Positions 30,601 to 43,195 of a DNA stretch of 64,000 nucleotides are shown here, piece after piece. Numbering within the stretch: position 1 is the first letter of the stretch; each line of letters opens with the position of its first letter. The notes beneath the pieces are model-generated. The model was not told the origin of the DNA, searched no databases, and saw only the letters and a program-made list of their open reading frames with translations. Position numbers and translations under genes: made by a program. The stretch is from Bimuria novae-zelandiae CBS 107.79 (taxonomy: Eukaryota > Ascomycota > Dothideomycetes > Pleosporales > Didymosphaeriaceae), in the NCBI GenBank assembly GCA_010015655.1, contig ML976710.1, forward strand, positions 244,826 to 308,825. Direction: 5' to 3'.

Positions 30601-33244
30601 CGGAGCCCGCACGCAGCGCAACAACCAGAGGCCGCATGAGGTAGCTGAGGTGCGGTAGAAGGTTACTGAGCCTTGCAGGTACCGTCAACGAAAGTTCAAC
30701 GAAAAGGTCCCTGTCTGCTGGCTTCCGTGCGGTAAGCAGCAGATTGTTCAGAACGTCCAGAAGCATCTCGAGAAGAGGGAGGATCTCTTTGTACAAATGC
30801 TCGAACCTGCCACCACCTATGCTGCGGAAGAGTGACCGTAAGAGGAAGAAGTAGTTCATTGGTTCTTCTGCGGTTGTCGAGAGTTGTATTGACTTTGTGA
30901 TGATCTTGCTAACATGAGGCAACAGCACTTGTTCGTTTTGCTGTGAGAACAGAGTGACAGCCATGAACGATAGCTTGAATAGTCGAAGTAGGATAGACGA
31001 CTTGGTCACGTCCGATGTTCCGACTTCTTCAATCCGGTCCATCAAGAACTGTAGAAGCATTCCAGCGAAGCTCGGCGAGGTAGCTTCCGATGCAAGCAGA
31101 AATTGCGGAACGTGAAGGAGCGCCGGATGCTCGAACATCATGTCGTACAAGTGAGGGATCTCAGAGGAGAAGACTTCGTGGAAGGTGGCCGGGTCGATAT
31201 GGTGAAACACGGTTGCGAAAGTTTCGAGGAGCTCCTTCTCTTCTTTCCCGCTTGACATCATATGCTGGTTTGCCATGAGATCTCCAGGTGAGAGACCCTT
31301 CGTCTCTGTCGGTTTGTCGGTTCCATAATATCGGAAGACCTTCGCTCCCTCCCTAAAGAGCTTGATCAAAACCTCTACCTCTTCTGCATTGTAACCGTAG
31401 GAGACCTCGTGCCAGTTAGGCGACGCATTGGCCACGTCAATCTCGTCCTTGACCTTTTGGGGATTGCAAGCACGCAGTTGGTAGAACAGGTTCTTAAGCC
31501 CGTAGAGGAGATTCTTGAACAAAAACTTGTTGTCAGCGATTGGATCGGAGCTTCGCTCTCGCGGGTTCGAGGTCTTGATGGGCGTTGCGTTGAAGATGTC
31601 GATCTCATCCCAGTCCGGAGGCTGATCCGGCACAGCCAGGTGGTTCTCCTCGAGCGCATCGATCGATGGAGTACTGTAGGCTGCCGACACCTTCACGGCG
31701 TTATGATACTGGCGATTCATGGCAGCAAACTTGTCGCCAATGGCGTTCAGAATCATGATCAAGAAGTATCGAGCGTCCTCCTTCGGCTCTAGCTTCGCGA
31801 TGCATTCGGCCATGTTCAACAGGAGCTTCGCACTCATTGTTTGAAAGCTTGTGCCGGGGAATGTGTCGTGAAGGTTCTTCGTGTACACCTCGATTGTGCG
31901 CCGTATTTGTTCCTTGTTGAGGGAATCGCGGAGGTGGTGGATCAGATCGGCGAGCATGCTGTACGCTAAAGGACGCATGGTCTCGTATACTGTGAGCCCG
32001 TCGCCTATCAGCGTCCGTTCATCCAAGAGCTCATCAATTTTCTTGAGAAAGATCTTCCTGAAGTTGAAGTTGATGATGTGCCTGATAGCCACCAAAAGCT
32101 CCTTCCTGGAACTGGACTTCTCCCGCGGGCAGTCCTTCAACAACCGTACAACAATGTCTGGAAGCGTCGGGAGAAAGTCGTTGAGTTGCTGCGCATACAC
32201 CCTCAGCAAATAAGCAAGAAAACTCATGGTCTTGACCTGAGCGGTGATGAAGTCGCCGAAAGCCGCCCGGTTGCGAATCTCTTTGCTGACCCCCGTGAAT
32301 ATCTTGCCGTTCGCCTCGGCTTCCTGATGGGCCTTCTCTTGCGGCTTGGCCTGGAGCATGAGTACGTTCTTGATCAGAGGAACGAAGAGCTTGACGTTCT
32401 GGTTCACGACACTGCGGTATGCCTGGAAGAGCGACACCACGATGATGGGACACTCGGCGAGCACTTTGAACGACTGCATGCCCTTCAGCAGCATGCGCGT
32501 CTGCTCGGAGTTGATATCGCCGGCGGGCCCTGCGGTCAGGGATGTTGCGGGTGACCCAGGGCGCGGAGACTGCGAGTACTGGTGGTTGCTTGGGGTGGAC
32601 GGTATGCCCTGTCCTGACGGGGCCGGCGTGGCGTTGTCGAAGGTATCCTGGACCGCCTGTTCCATGGTCTCAAACATCTCTTGGATCAGATCCAAGAACG
32701 GCTGCACCCTGTCCTTCAGCGACTTGGTCACTGCCTGGTGCCGCTGGAAGTCCATGATGGTCTTCATGCAAAGCACCGCGTTGTCCTCATTTTCAATCTT
32801 CACCAAGCTCATGAGCTTGTCCACTATCCGCAGGGCATGCGGCTCGACCACATCCGGCGGGGCCTGGGGCAGTCGATGGAGGATTTCTAGCACACAGTTC
32901 CGAAGCCGCTGTGCATGAGGTCAGCTGGGTCCAACTCCGCGGTGTGATTCGCTGCTACTTACCTGCTCCGGAGATGTGGATATGAATACAGGCGCGCCAT
33001 CGAGCACCTTTAAGAATGGGGTTACCAGGTGGTTCAAGAATGCGCTGTACTGCTGGCCCTGGCAGTACGTCTCAATGTTGTCTCGTATGTCGATCGCCTG
33101 GGCCAGTTTGGCCCTCAGATCTGGCAGATGTGTCAGCCTCGTTCAAGCATGGGTAGCAGCAGGTGTTGCTGCAGCATGCACCGTACCTGCACTTGGGTCG
33201 TCGAGCTTCGCGGCCATAGCCTCGAAGTTGTGATGCGCCGCCAT
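21650..33244 (-). CDS. TRA1: Tra1, PIKK-family scaffold of SAGA and NuA4
   Basis: Transcription-associated protein 1 is the very large adaptor through which activators recruit the SAGA and NuA4 histone acetyltransferase complexes in the nucleus. Exons are 33244-33187, 33120-32963 and 32908-21650. Introns of 66 bp (GTACGG...GCCAG) and 54 bp (GTAAGT...CACAG) give a 3824-aa product; yeast Tra1 is 3744. Most of the protein is helical HEAT/TPR-type repeat, then a FAT region, a low-complexity Lys/Gln/Ala linker (KAKQQQAQGASGAQG), a PI3K-like domain from about residue 3460 and a C-terminal FATC ending QTDPLWMAYL. The kinase fold lacks the usual catalytic DRHxxN and DFG signatures (the loop reads HMNSRFPHK), as in all Tra1/TRRAP pseudokinases. 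The frame is intact over 11 kb, so the gene is certainly functional. ATG 33244 lies in a good context and precedes a well-spliced start. Confidence 0.97.
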
Positions 33245-33990
33245 GGCTGTGTGTGTGCAGCTCAGCGCTCCTCGCCCAGCGCCTCCGCTATACTCCCACC
33301 GTGCGCGCGCACTCGCAGGGTTCGTCGGTCGTCGGTCGTGGTCGAGGGTAAGTGCATTGGGCGTGTAGCTGCTCTGGTGGTGCCGTGTTGTGGTGCGCCT
33401 GTCGCGCTCTCTGTATGGATAATTATTCTGGAAAAGAAGGTGCAGGCTACGAGGTCCAGAGGTGCATTAAAATCATTAACTTCCGGAAAGAGCGCGTGGT
33501 AGAGCAGGTGAGCTATGGAGGGCGCGTCCAACCCAAGGTGCGTGATGCGGTTCGCGACTGCACTCACGGACTGAATTGAGAGGGCACCCTGCAGACCCCG
33601 AAAGATGAGCTGATCACGTATCGATGGCGGGGACCAATCAAAGTGGGTTTAAGATACGGTTCTAACGACCGAACAGGGGATAGAGGCGGCCTCTCTTCCG
33701 ATCAAACGCCGGCCGCCAAACCTCCCCCAAAAGAACACACCTGTCTCTTACATGTGCTGCGGTAGTAGCTGCAGTCTCGCCATATTGCTGTTATGCGTAA
33801 ATTATACAAGCGAAAAGTACAATAAGCTTTCTCAGCATGGCCTGGGAAACCAACTGTAAGTGTCAAAAAAGACAAAAATTCATCACTGCACTCGGTCGTG
33901 CACATGGAAATTGTATAAAAGGCGATATGACACGCAGATGGGCCGCAACTAGGTCTACGTGTGGTAAAACCTGCCGAAACCGAAGGTCGT
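33245..33990. other. Intergenic region: TRA1 promoter and TFC1 3' region
   Basis: About 750 bp with no supported gene. Both neighbours are on the minus strand, so the left part is the TRA1 promoter and the right part the TFC1 3' untranslated region. Confidence 0.6.
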
Positions 33991-36057
33991 TTAGACATCG
34001 TCGACCTCCCACTCTCCATCCACATCGTCGTCCATCTCGTTACCCAAGATTTCAATACCATCCTCGTCAAATATCCTCTCACCAGGAAGCATGCTACCGT
34101 CATCGTCGTCGCTGTCGTCCTCGTCCTCGTCACTGATTCCTCCGATCCCATCATCGCTCTCATCCTGGTCGCTACCCTCGTTGAGAATGTCTTCTGCGCG
34201 CTCAGGAACCTCCGTCATGTCCTCCTCCACCTCGACATCGTCCTCTTCCACGTCTGCCATCTGTGATTCGACCCCTTTATCTCGATCCCGTTGCGCCTCG
34301 AGCTTCTCAAACGCGTACCGCGGGTTCGTAGCTGCATACCGCACGCTTCTCATGACCATATGTTCGATGCCCTTCTCCTTCACTGCCTCTCTGTCATGGA
34401 ACTCTTTGAAATACTGCGCAAAAAAGGGTTTGTCGTCCCAGAGCTCCGGCCACGCGATAATACGCTCGTAAATAGAATCGTCCGGCTTCTCACCTGCTAG
34501 GATTGTGTTCATTTTGTGCTTCAGGATGACAGTTGCCTTTGCCCACGTGCCCACGTGAAACCAGCCCTGTGCTGTAGGGGCGGGCGTCGTGCGAATGTCC
34601 TTCGTCTGCACAATGCGTTGAATCACCGGGTCCGTGATGTCGCAGAACTGGAAGAGATTCCCCGTCTGCGAGACGTGCTTGCCGTCAAACATGTGCTGTG
34701 TCCGCAGCTCTAGAGGGCTGACATGGGCAAGGTTCCGCACGTGCTCATCGAAGCGTTTGAAGTGTCTCCTCGTACCCGTCGACCTGTAAGATAGAAACGA
34801 AATGGTCTGGTAGAATCTGTATTTGGGGTCCGTTCGAGGGTCGAGACCCCATGTGATGAGCGCTTCCCGCCAAGGGCCGGTCTCGAAGAAATATCCACAG
34901 TAGACTGCAGCCTGCCGCAGACGATCGCGCTTGTCCCAGCCCAACGTATTGTAGAGTAGATGGCGGGTAATAATGGGCCGTTTTTCGAGCTCACGCCTGA
35001 TGTTCCGGATGAGCTCCTGCACATAAGGGCTAAGATCTGATTCTGCTGGTAAACTTGGCTTAGGTCCAGTAGGTACTGCTTCTGCGTTGGGCTTGATGAT
35101 CGAATAACCGGCGAATGCAAGGCTCTTGCTTATGTTGACTTCCGCAACCGTTCCGGTATCATCATCCTTGTACTTGGTGAAGGTGTTCTGTTGGAAGCGG
35201 TAATTGTAGGCAACATTGGTTTGCATGAATTCAGCAGACGGCGCGATATTCTTAGTCAAGTCAGGCCCTGCGGCCGTGTCCAAACTGAGTTCCTTGAGTT
35301 TGGTGACTGTGATGCGATTAGTGCTAGAACATTTCCTGGGTATGGATCGAGCTTACAGCTCAATGGCAGCACACTGTCTCGGATCTTGAGCATGGTACTA
35401 TTTGTGTGAGCTGCATATTGAATGTCCGGTAGATCTGAAATGTCAGCGAGATGATGAGAAATTCAATGGTGGGCATACTTCGAAAGCGATGTGTCTCGTC
35501 TATCAGCCCAGCAACAGAGACCTTGTACTTGGACGCATTGTCTTGCAAGCTACAGAACACGGTGGCAGCATCTGTGTATGACTTTTGATTTTCCGCACCC
35601 TGGGGTGTGTCGGCGTCGGCCAGAAATGGTCCTGACGAGCCACGCCTACGCTTTCGCCCCGTTCGTTTTGGCACCGTGACCCGGAGGAGTAGGTTGTTAG
35701 TAGGTACGGGTGTGGCCAGCAACCGTTTGGCCAGAGGGTCGTCTGGGCGCAAGGAGACTGATATGAGTTTGGGAAGAGCATCTTGGCCTTCTGCGTTGGG
35801 CTGCGGCTCCAACTTCGACCTCAGGCCCTAGGCGGAGTGTCAGCTGCATGCTCAAGGCGAGGTCGTCTACGCGGTGTGCTTCTGACCTTGCTAAGTCTAA
35901 CTGGCCCACCTAGCGAGACGATGCCCTTGTCGATGTTCTTGATGAGGCATGGGTGCTCGACAACAGAGACGGCGCGCGACGGGATCTGCTGCCACGGTGC
36001 CGTGTGTTCGACCGCCTTTTCGAGGTGGTCGTCCACGCCGTCCAGGCTGCTGTCCAT
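33991..36057 (-). CDS. TFC1: TFIIIC subunit Tfc1/Sfc1 (tau95-like)
   Basis: A subunit of RNA polymerase III factor TFIIIC, which recognises the A box of tRNA genes. Exons: 36057-35887, 35827-35479, 35434-35357 and 35306-33991. Introns of 59, 44 and 50 bp give a 637-aa protein. The N-terminal part has the conserved VEHPCLIKNIDKGIVSLGG and LISVSLRPDDPLAKRL of the tau95 dimerisation module. The DNA-binding region contains RPIITRHLLYNTLGW and LRQAAVYCGYFFETGPWREALITWGLDPR, then YRFYQTISF. The C-terminus is strongly acidic with Asp runs, as expected for this family. ATG 36057 was chosen because the family's conserved block starts soon after; the frame upstream has no further ATG. It shares a 723-bp divergent promoter with the B56 gene. 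Confidence 0.94.
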
Positions 36058-36780
36058 GGCGTGGTGATTGCAAGTTTCCTCAGACGTGCAGGGATCCAAG
36101 TTTAGCGCAACCGCACCGATGTACACGCCGCACCACACACGCAGGCGGAGAATTCCTAGCAGCAGCTCTGCGCTTTGCTGGCTAGGCGGTCTGCTCCGTC
36201 CGCTGCCTGCGCCGAAGCCAGTGACGCTGCCGCTGCCGCTGCGGGCCTGCCACCACCACCATCGCGTCTCGCGTCTTCCATCTTTTCGGCGGGGTCAGGA
36301 GGGCCCATGCGCACCAGCTAACAGTGCATCTGAGTTAGCGGCATCACCTCCTCTTCTCCCCAGCGTGTGCACTCCTACGACCAGCGACCAGAGCCCATTT
36401 CTCCCTCTCCCTCTGCTGCGTGCGCCGCCCTCTGCAACCCTAAGCCGTCCTTCGTTCGCGAGCTGGCCGTGTCTGCCAAGGCCCCCGCCCGCCCCAACGG
36501 CCCCTCCCGACCTTCGCCCGCCGCACCTCCAACGTCAACCGTGCTTCTCCCTGATCTGCTCCTCACGAGCCTCCCGCCCGCACCCATCTGCCCTTCGCCG
36601 TCCATGTCTGTCTGAGGTGCCCATCTATACAGAAACCAAAGCAACGGAGCGCGCCTTCGTGTCGCTCGCATTGGCGCCGCTCACGCCAGGCCTTCGACAC
36701 AGCCCTGACCCGCCCGTCTTCGTCGAACGTCACCGCACGCCGCCCGCATCGCCTGACGTCGGCTTGCACACACCGTCAAG
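36058..36780. promoter_or_regulatory. Divergent promoter TFC1 / PP2A B56 gene
   Basis: 723 bp between two opposite starts. The right-hand 450 bp are strongly pyrimidine-rich (C/T) on the plus strand, typical of core promoter and 5' leader DNA in filamentous fungi. The bias makes long fortuitous frames, e.g. 36068-36784, which I do not accept as genes. No specific factor site stands out. Confidence 0.55.
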
Positions 36781-39454
36781 ATGAAAGGCTTCAGGCAGAG
36801 GGTGGTAAGCATATCCCCGTCCACGGTGTCTCCGCAGGGCAGCACCCGCTCCACAATTGGGCAGCCCCAACGAGCGGCTCAGATCGCTAACATGCTCAGC
36901 ACGAACAGCTCGCAAGAGCCAAGTCTGACAAGTCGTCCACCAAAAAGAAGGATTCCAGCTCCGGCACCTCGTCGCCTTCGCATGGCGCCTCGAACTCGCC
37001 TTCCGGATCTGCGCACGCTACGCCCACCTCCTCTCAGACGCAATTGACGGATGCCCGTAACAGGCCACTTCCGTCTGGCGACGGCACATCAGGAGGTGCA
37101 GGCTCCCTGCAACCAGGCCAACAGGGCGCATCGGGCTCCCTCATCGCGGGCTCGTCGTTTGGTGGACAGCAAGGCGCAGGCAGCTTTGGTGGTGCTGGCA
37201 ACGCTGGCGTCTCAGGGCCGGGCACACCCCACAGAGCAGGCCAGCCATTAGCGCCCAGCGTCATCATCAGCCCCAGTGCTCCTGTAAGTGCGAACGGCGA
37301 CGACAAGTTCCAATGAATCGCAGCTGACGATCGATTAACAGCACATCCCGCCCCCGGGCGCAGCAGAGACCATGCCAGGCGACCTCCTGCCTCCCAAAGC
37401 GGGCCAAAAATCACTGATATTCGATCGCCTGCAGACCACACCCAAAGACAACGTAGAAGGCATCCGAACGCCTAAGCGGCAGCATTCGTCGCGTTTCGAC
37501 ATTTCAGACCAGCGCCAAAGAGAGTTGGAGAAATTGCCGGGATTCCATGAAGTGCCGCCCAACAAGCGCGAGGAGCTGTTTATGCAAAAGCTTGATCAGT
37601 GCAATATCATCTTCGACTTTAATGATGCGAGCGGCGATATGAAGTCGAAAGAAATCAAGCGTCTGGCGTTGCACGAGCTGTTGGACTATGTTGCCAATAA
37701 CCGCCAGGTCATTACCGAGCGCATGTATCCTCGTGTCGTGGAGATGTTTGCGAAGAATCTGTTCCGTCCCATACCCCCGCCTATGAACCCGCAAGGTGAA
37801 GCTTTCGACCCTGAAGAAGACGAGCCGGTGTTGGAAGTTGCCTGGCCGCATATCCAGGTCGTGTATGAGTTCTTCCTCCGGTTCATAGAGAGCCAAGATT
37901 TCAACACCAACATTGCGAAAGCCTACATCGACCACAGTTTTGTTCTCAACGTCAGTCCCCCTTTTCCGTTACCCAGTAAAGTGTCTAACTTCTTGTAGCT
38001 TCTCGAACTGTTCGACTCGGAAGACCCCAGAGAACGTGATTTCCTGAAGACGACTCTCCACAGGATATACGGCAAATTCCTCAACCTCCGCTCGTACATC
38101 CGCCGCTCCATCAACAATGTTTTCTTTCAGTTCAGCTACGAGACGGAGCGCTTCAACGGCATAGCCGAGCTGCTCGAAATTCTTGGATCCATCATCAACG
38201 GTTTTGCTCTGCCGTTGAAAGAAGAGCACAAGCTGTTTCTAACACGTGTACTGCTTCCGATGCACAAGGTGAAGAGTCTCAGCATGTACCACCCGCAGTT
38301 GGCATATTGCATTGTACAATTTTTGGAAAAGGATGCTGCATTGACTGAAGAGGTACGTTGAGACCGATTCCATTCGATCTTTGCGTCGCTAACGACACAG
38401 GTGGTTTTGGGTCTTCTCAGGTACTGGCCAAAGGTCAACAGCACAAAGGAGGTCATGTTCCTCAACGAAGTGGAAGATATTTTCGAGGTCATGGACCCCG
38501 CCGAGTTTGCCAAAGTTCAAGAGCCTCTTTTCAATCAGCTGGCGAAGTCGGTCGCAAGTCCACATTTCCAAGTTGCCGAACGAGCGCTTTACTTCTGGAA
38601 TAACGAGTATTTCTGCAATCTTGTGAGCGACAATGTGGAGGTCATTCTGCCTATCATGTTTGCGCCGTTGTATGAAAACTCGAAAGGGCATTGGAACCGG
38701 TAAGCGCGCTCATCTGAACATTGATAATCAACCCAAGCTCATTGCAATCAGCACAATCCACGGCATGGTGTACAATGCTATGAAGCTGTTCATGGAGGTA
38801 AATCCGCAGCTGTTCGACGACTGTTCGCATGACTATGCCGAATCACAGAACAACGCCAGTGAGCGTGAACGAAGCCGACAGAGCAGATGGGAAAAGCTCG
38901 AGAAGCTAGCAGAAGCTCGAAAGAACGGAAAGGCGGTAGAGAATGGTCCCACATCAACATCTGCAAAAGTAGGCTCGCCGATGCGGTTAGATGACTCTGA
39001 TCCGCTACGAATGGAAGCGCTCCGACTTCAAGATGACGCAAAGGAACGGCGGCCAAAGGACTTTGAACGGCAGGGCAGCCAGACTTCGGTACGTTGATTC
39101 TTGAGTCCTAGAACGAGCGTCATTGAACATGAGCATTTTCTACGGCCGAATCATTGTACTTTTAATTATATCCCTAGACTTGCTAGGCTTCCTTCCGTTG
39201 TCAAGATTTGCTTTTCTTGGTTTTGGGTTCCGGGTTGATCTGACATGTGTGCTTGCTCGATGCAGCGGAGACACGTCTCTTCACGAGAGGAGCGGACGCA
39301 TGTTTCGCATACGCGGAGGTCATCCACGGGCCGTCCGCGCAGCAACAGTCGGCCCAGTTCGTCGGGCAGCACTAGCAACGCCTCTCGCACTCCGACTGCC
39401 AATGGCAGCATCCGTGCCGTCACCAGTGGAACAGCTGTGGCCAGGACCGCCTAA
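36781..39454 (+). CDS. RTS1: PP2A regulatory subunit B56 (Rts1/ParA type)
   Basis: Targeting subunit of protein phosphatase 2A; in yeast (Rts1) and Aspergillus (ParA) it directs the enzyme in cell-cycle, septation and stress control. Seven exons: 36781-36804, 36909-37283, 37342-37950, 37999-38352, 38401-38699, 38752-39088 and 39266-39454. All introns are GT..AG (48-177 bp) and in phase, giving 728 aa. The start MKGFRQRV lies on a tiny first exon; the acceptor at 36907-36908 is preceded by a CTAAC branch site. Residues about 9-133 are a Ser/Gly/Pro-rich disordered arm. The B56 HEAT-like core runs from about 193 ([20 protein letters not shown]) through YERF-type [22 protein letters not shown] to [21 protein letters not shown] Lys/Glu-rich stretch and an Arg/Ser-rich tail follow. 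Intact and surely expressed. Confidence 0.95.
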
Positions 39455-40438
39455 CCTCCATCTCGATTTGATTCTCCTCGCGATATACACCTTTCTCCGT
39501 CCTGCTTTTCGCCTTTTTTTACCATGTTCGGACACGGCTGTAGTTGCGATCTGGCTACGTTTCGAGACTGCATACCTTTGGCTGCAAAAAGCGTGACAGA
39601 CTTTGTTTCTCACATGGAGTGTATTGGCGTGGAGTTGTCCCTTTTTCCTAATAGGATATGCTACGTTTGCTGGCTGCAGAGGAGGGCGAATGGCGGTGGG
39701 CCCGGGGCGACGGCCTTTCTTTCTTCATACACTCTGATAGACATGGAATGTAAAGGTTCAATTGGGCTGATCTATGTCGGCTCTTGGTTGCTTTTTTCTT
39801 CTTGGAACGCAACGTCTTTTCCTTGAATGTTTGTCTGTATGCCAGTATGGTTATAGCCTGGGTCTGACAGCAATTTACATGTGCTCGAGGGCGTCGATGT
39901 GCTTCTGCGAGGCAACTGATTGTCGCTGGCATTGTCCACCCAGCTAGAGAGGTAGCAAACAGCAACCATTAGTCTTGTACACATGATTTGGGTCAAATAT
40001 AGTAACAGCATTGAACTCATGAAGGCGCATACCTCTGCTGGAGCACACCCAGACGTGAACACAAGGTGCTTCGACGAGGGAACCAATCAAAAGCGCCATA
40101 TTCAGCCTCGGTCGGCGTCATCTTACAGGCCGCTAATGAACCAGTCGCAGGCCAGACGGAAGGCGCGGCGCGCGATCAGCGACGACGTGCGGAAGGGCAC
40201 TTTGACCATCATTTCCGCGTCTCCCCTTTCTTTCCGAGCATAATATTTACACCCCTCGCCCTCACCCTTCCCAATTCAACCTTTTTAGGGCTCACAACTT
40301 CCTTCCTCCCCTCTTCTTGTCGCTCCTTGGCCGTTGTTGCCGCTGCTTTCCTTTTTTGCACTTCTCTTGTTTACGTCGCTGTTTGCGCAGTTTCTCCACA
40401 GCCTCAGCACACCGGCGACAACTCCACGACCGCACACC
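39455..40438. other. Intergenic region upstream of the elongase gene
   Basis: Nearly 1 kb without a supported gene. The last 200 bp before the elongase ATG are pyrimidine-rich, as in a fungal promoter/5' leader. Both neighbours are on the plus strand. Confidence 0.6.
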
Positions 40439-41634
40439 ATGTCGAAGCCCGACTGGATTGAAGTCGGCGTTCCCACGCTCGACCGCCCCTTCGGCCTGCA
40501 CCTATGGCCCCTCTTCGAAAAGGCCTTTGAAACGGCCATGGGATACAAGCCCCAGGATTTCCGCTTCGTTCCCGGCGAGACACCCATCTCCACCCTCAAG
40601 TCGTGCACCACGATTCTTGTATCATACTACATTATAATTTTTGGAGGAAGAGAATTGATGCGGAACCGTGAGCCTTTCAAGCTCAACTTCCTATTCAAGG
40701 TGCACAACTTTTACCTCACGGCTATCAGTGCGATTCTTCTGGGACTGTTCCTCGAACAGATCATCCCGACGGTCACGAGACATGGCCTCTTCTTCGCCAT
40801 TTGCGACCACGCGGGTGGCTGGACCGACAAGATGGTCATTCTCTACTACGTGGGTGCCCTGTTACGAGGTGGGACTTGTTGGGACGAATCTGACACGACG
40901 TAGCTCAACTACTTGACCAAGTTTCTGGAACTGATTGACACGTGCTTCTTGTTCCTGAAGAAGAAGCCGCTGAGTATGTGTGATCGATTGTATCGCGCAG
41001 CAATTGCTAATTCGAATAGCCTTCCTCCACACCTACCACCACGGCGCCACGGCCCTCCTCTGCTACACCCAGCTCATCGGCCACACTTCTGTTTCATGGG
41101 TCGTCATTACGCTAAACCTCATGGTCCACGTCATCATGTACTGGTACTACTTCCAGAGCGCTCGTGGCATCAGGATCTGGTGGAAGAAGTACATTACCAT
41201 GATGCAAATCATCCAGTTCGTTTTGGATCTCGGTAGGATTGCTCTCTGAAGATGCTGAGTCCAAAGGCTAATTGTGTGCGACAGGCTTTGTTTACTTCGC
41301 CTCATGGACGTACTTCACCAGCACCTACTGGCCTCACCTCCCCAACGCAGGCCAATGCGCCGGCGAGGAATTTGCCGCCATCGCCGGTATCTGCATCATC
41401 ACGTCGTACCTGTTCCTCTTCATCGGGTTCTACCTGGCGACGTATAAGAAACCGGTGCCCAAGGGCCGCCGCAGGGCTACCAGCGCTTTGGTCGAGATGA
41501 AGGACGAGAAGGTGCCGACGGTTGGTGAAGCGCGTCGCAGGCTCTCCCAGAGTGTGCATCCGTCTGCTAACGGGCAGACAACAGGCGCCTCCACCACCCC
41601 GAACGGCCGTGCCTCTCGTTCGCGCAAGGCGTAG
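40439..41634 (+). CDS. ELO-family fatty acid elongase (3-ketoacyl-CoA synthase)
   Basis: Membrane enzyme of the endoplasmic reticulum that condenses malonyl-CoA with a long acyl-CoA, the first step of very-long-chain fatty acid elongation for sphingolipids. Exons: 40439-40849, 40904-40973, 41020-41232 and 41285-41634; introns of 54, 46 and 52 bp. The product is 347 aa, the size of yeast Elo2. The sequence shows several hydrophobic spans, the family signature [21 protein letters not shown], the catalytic histidine box HTYHH (start of exon 3) and [11 protein letters not shown]. The C-terminal tail is basic and Ser/Thr-rich ([13 protein letters not shown]), plausibly cytosolic. ELO2- or ELO3-like chain-length preference cannot be told from the sequence by eye. 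Confidence 0.94.
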
Positions 41635-42388
41635 TTTCGTTTCCCCGGGCGTGATTGTCACGGTCGAGGAGGTGGTCAGCGCGAGTGCAGACTTGAGGCG
41701 GGTGACGTTCAGCGCCGGTGATGCAAGTTCGGATTTCGAGTGAGGTCTGCTTGCTCCTTCATTGGCCCTCGCACGCAAGCAGCACGAGCTCCACATCAAG
41801 TGGAGTTCTTCGACGCTTGGTAGCTCAGTACATAACTGAGCTTGTCAATGGAAGTCCCATGGTGGCTCGACTTCCGCATGTTGCATTTCATTTGACGAAA
41901 CCCTGGCGGGCGGCTTCAGTATTTCCTTGTAATTATTATGCATTTTGGAGTTTGTCGTTTCGGCGCTCCCCTCACGAAAGGATGTATCGAGCATAGACTA
42001 TGTATTGGGTGGCTAGCATAGGGTGTACGGGGGTGGGTATTCTTCTGTGTCGGTGTCGGAGGCGGTGGGTTGCACATGGGCGTGGTGGCGAATGAACATA
42101 ATGCATAATAACTCTGCGTGTGACTGGTCCCGTGCAAGACGGTGAAGGAAGGATTCGGGACGGCAATAATATCACCCTATGTCGCAAGTTCAGGGACAAG
42201 TGCGAGTCGGCGCTGGGTCCACTCGTGCCAAGATCAGTCCACCAGAGAAAACGCAACCTTGGCTGCCGTCGACCTTGCAACGACGCCCGCCGACAGCAGC
42301 GACCACCACTCTCCACTCCAACCCCCTTGCGCGCCCGTCCGCCTCCGATACCGCCTTCTGCAGCTTTCTGCAAAGTCATTGAGCAGCA
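41635..42388. other. Intergenic region elongase / COX6
   Basis: About 750 bp with no supported gene. A G-rich stretch (42001-42070, GGGTGGGT-like) and a pyrimidine-rich leader before COX6 are the only features. Several overlapping open frames here (42120-42650, 41972-42658) come from high GC and overlap COX6 exon 1 in the wrong frame. Confidence 0.55.
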
Positions 42389-43195
42389 ATGTCCCTTGTG
42401 CGCGCCGCGTCGAGGGTCGCCCGCATGGGCTTCCGGGCCCCGGCCTACCGCGCCAGCCCCGTCGCCTGGACCGCCCAGCGTGCCTTTTCCCAGTCGGCCA
42501 TTCGGTGCAGCGACCAGCACGCCGAGGAAACGTTTGAGGAGTTCACTGCCAGGTATGACGCATCTTGGAGGGGTGACGCAACTGCGGCTGGGAAGGGGGT
42601 CCCCTGGGCAGCAGCAGGAAGAGCCATTGAGCTCCATTGAGCTATCGTAGAGCTGCATTGCTGACCGGGCTTGTTGTACTGCAGATATGAGAAGGAATTC
42701 GACAAGGTCAACGATGTTTTCGAGCTTCAGGTACGTCTCCCGAGGGTACTACGAGATTGGCTCGGCATCGCGCATCCGAGCAGGGAGAGGATGGAAAGAA
42801 GGCTCAACGAAGGGCATGGAGCTGACGGCGGTATAGCGAAACCTGAACAACTGCTTCGCCTACGATCTCGTCCCCTCTCCGACGGTCATCACTGCCGCCC
42901 TCCGCGCTGCGCGCCGTGTCAATGATTTCCCCTCCGCCGTGCGGGTCTTTGAGGGTACGTCTGCACCACAACGCACATATTATGGCTCTGCCGAGCTACA
43001 ATGATGCCGACGGTCGCCATGCAGCAGCTGGCATTGTCTCCGAGATAAGGTGGATGGTTACTAACGCGGCCACCAGGCATCAAATTCAAGGTCGAGAACA
43101 AGGGCCAGTACGAGGAGTACCTCCAGGAGCTCGAGCCGATACGCGAGGAGCTCGGCATTCCCCTGAAGGAGACGATGTATCCCGATGAGAAGTAG
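42389..43195 (+). CDS. COX6: Cytochrome c oxidase subunit VI (mammalian Va)
   Basis: Nuclear-encoded subunit of mitochondrial respiratory complex IV, on the matrix side of the inner membrane. Exons: 42389-42552, 42685-42730, 42837-42954 and 43077-43195. Introns of 132, 106 and 122 bp give 148 aa. Residues 1 to about 35 are an Arg/Ala/Ser-rich amphipathic mitochondrial presequence (RAASRVARMGFR...RAFSQ). The mature part has the COX5A-family core: ETFEEFTARYEKEFDKVND, NLNNCFAYDLVPSPTVI, AALRAARRVNDFPSAVRVFEGIKFKV and LGIPLKETMYPDEK, ending without truncation. Four short exons are usual for this gene. Intact. Confidence 0.96.

Noticed and set aside
32346..32918. 190-codon plus-strand frame opposite TRA1
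   Set aside because: Lies antisense to conserved Tra1 sequence and crosses its splice junction; no protein-like features.
36068..36784. 238-codon open frame in the TFC1/B56 intergenic region
   Set aside because: Composition is Pro/Ser/Arg-rich from pyrimidine-biased promoter DNA, there is no domain, and it overlaps the start of the B56 gene in another frame.
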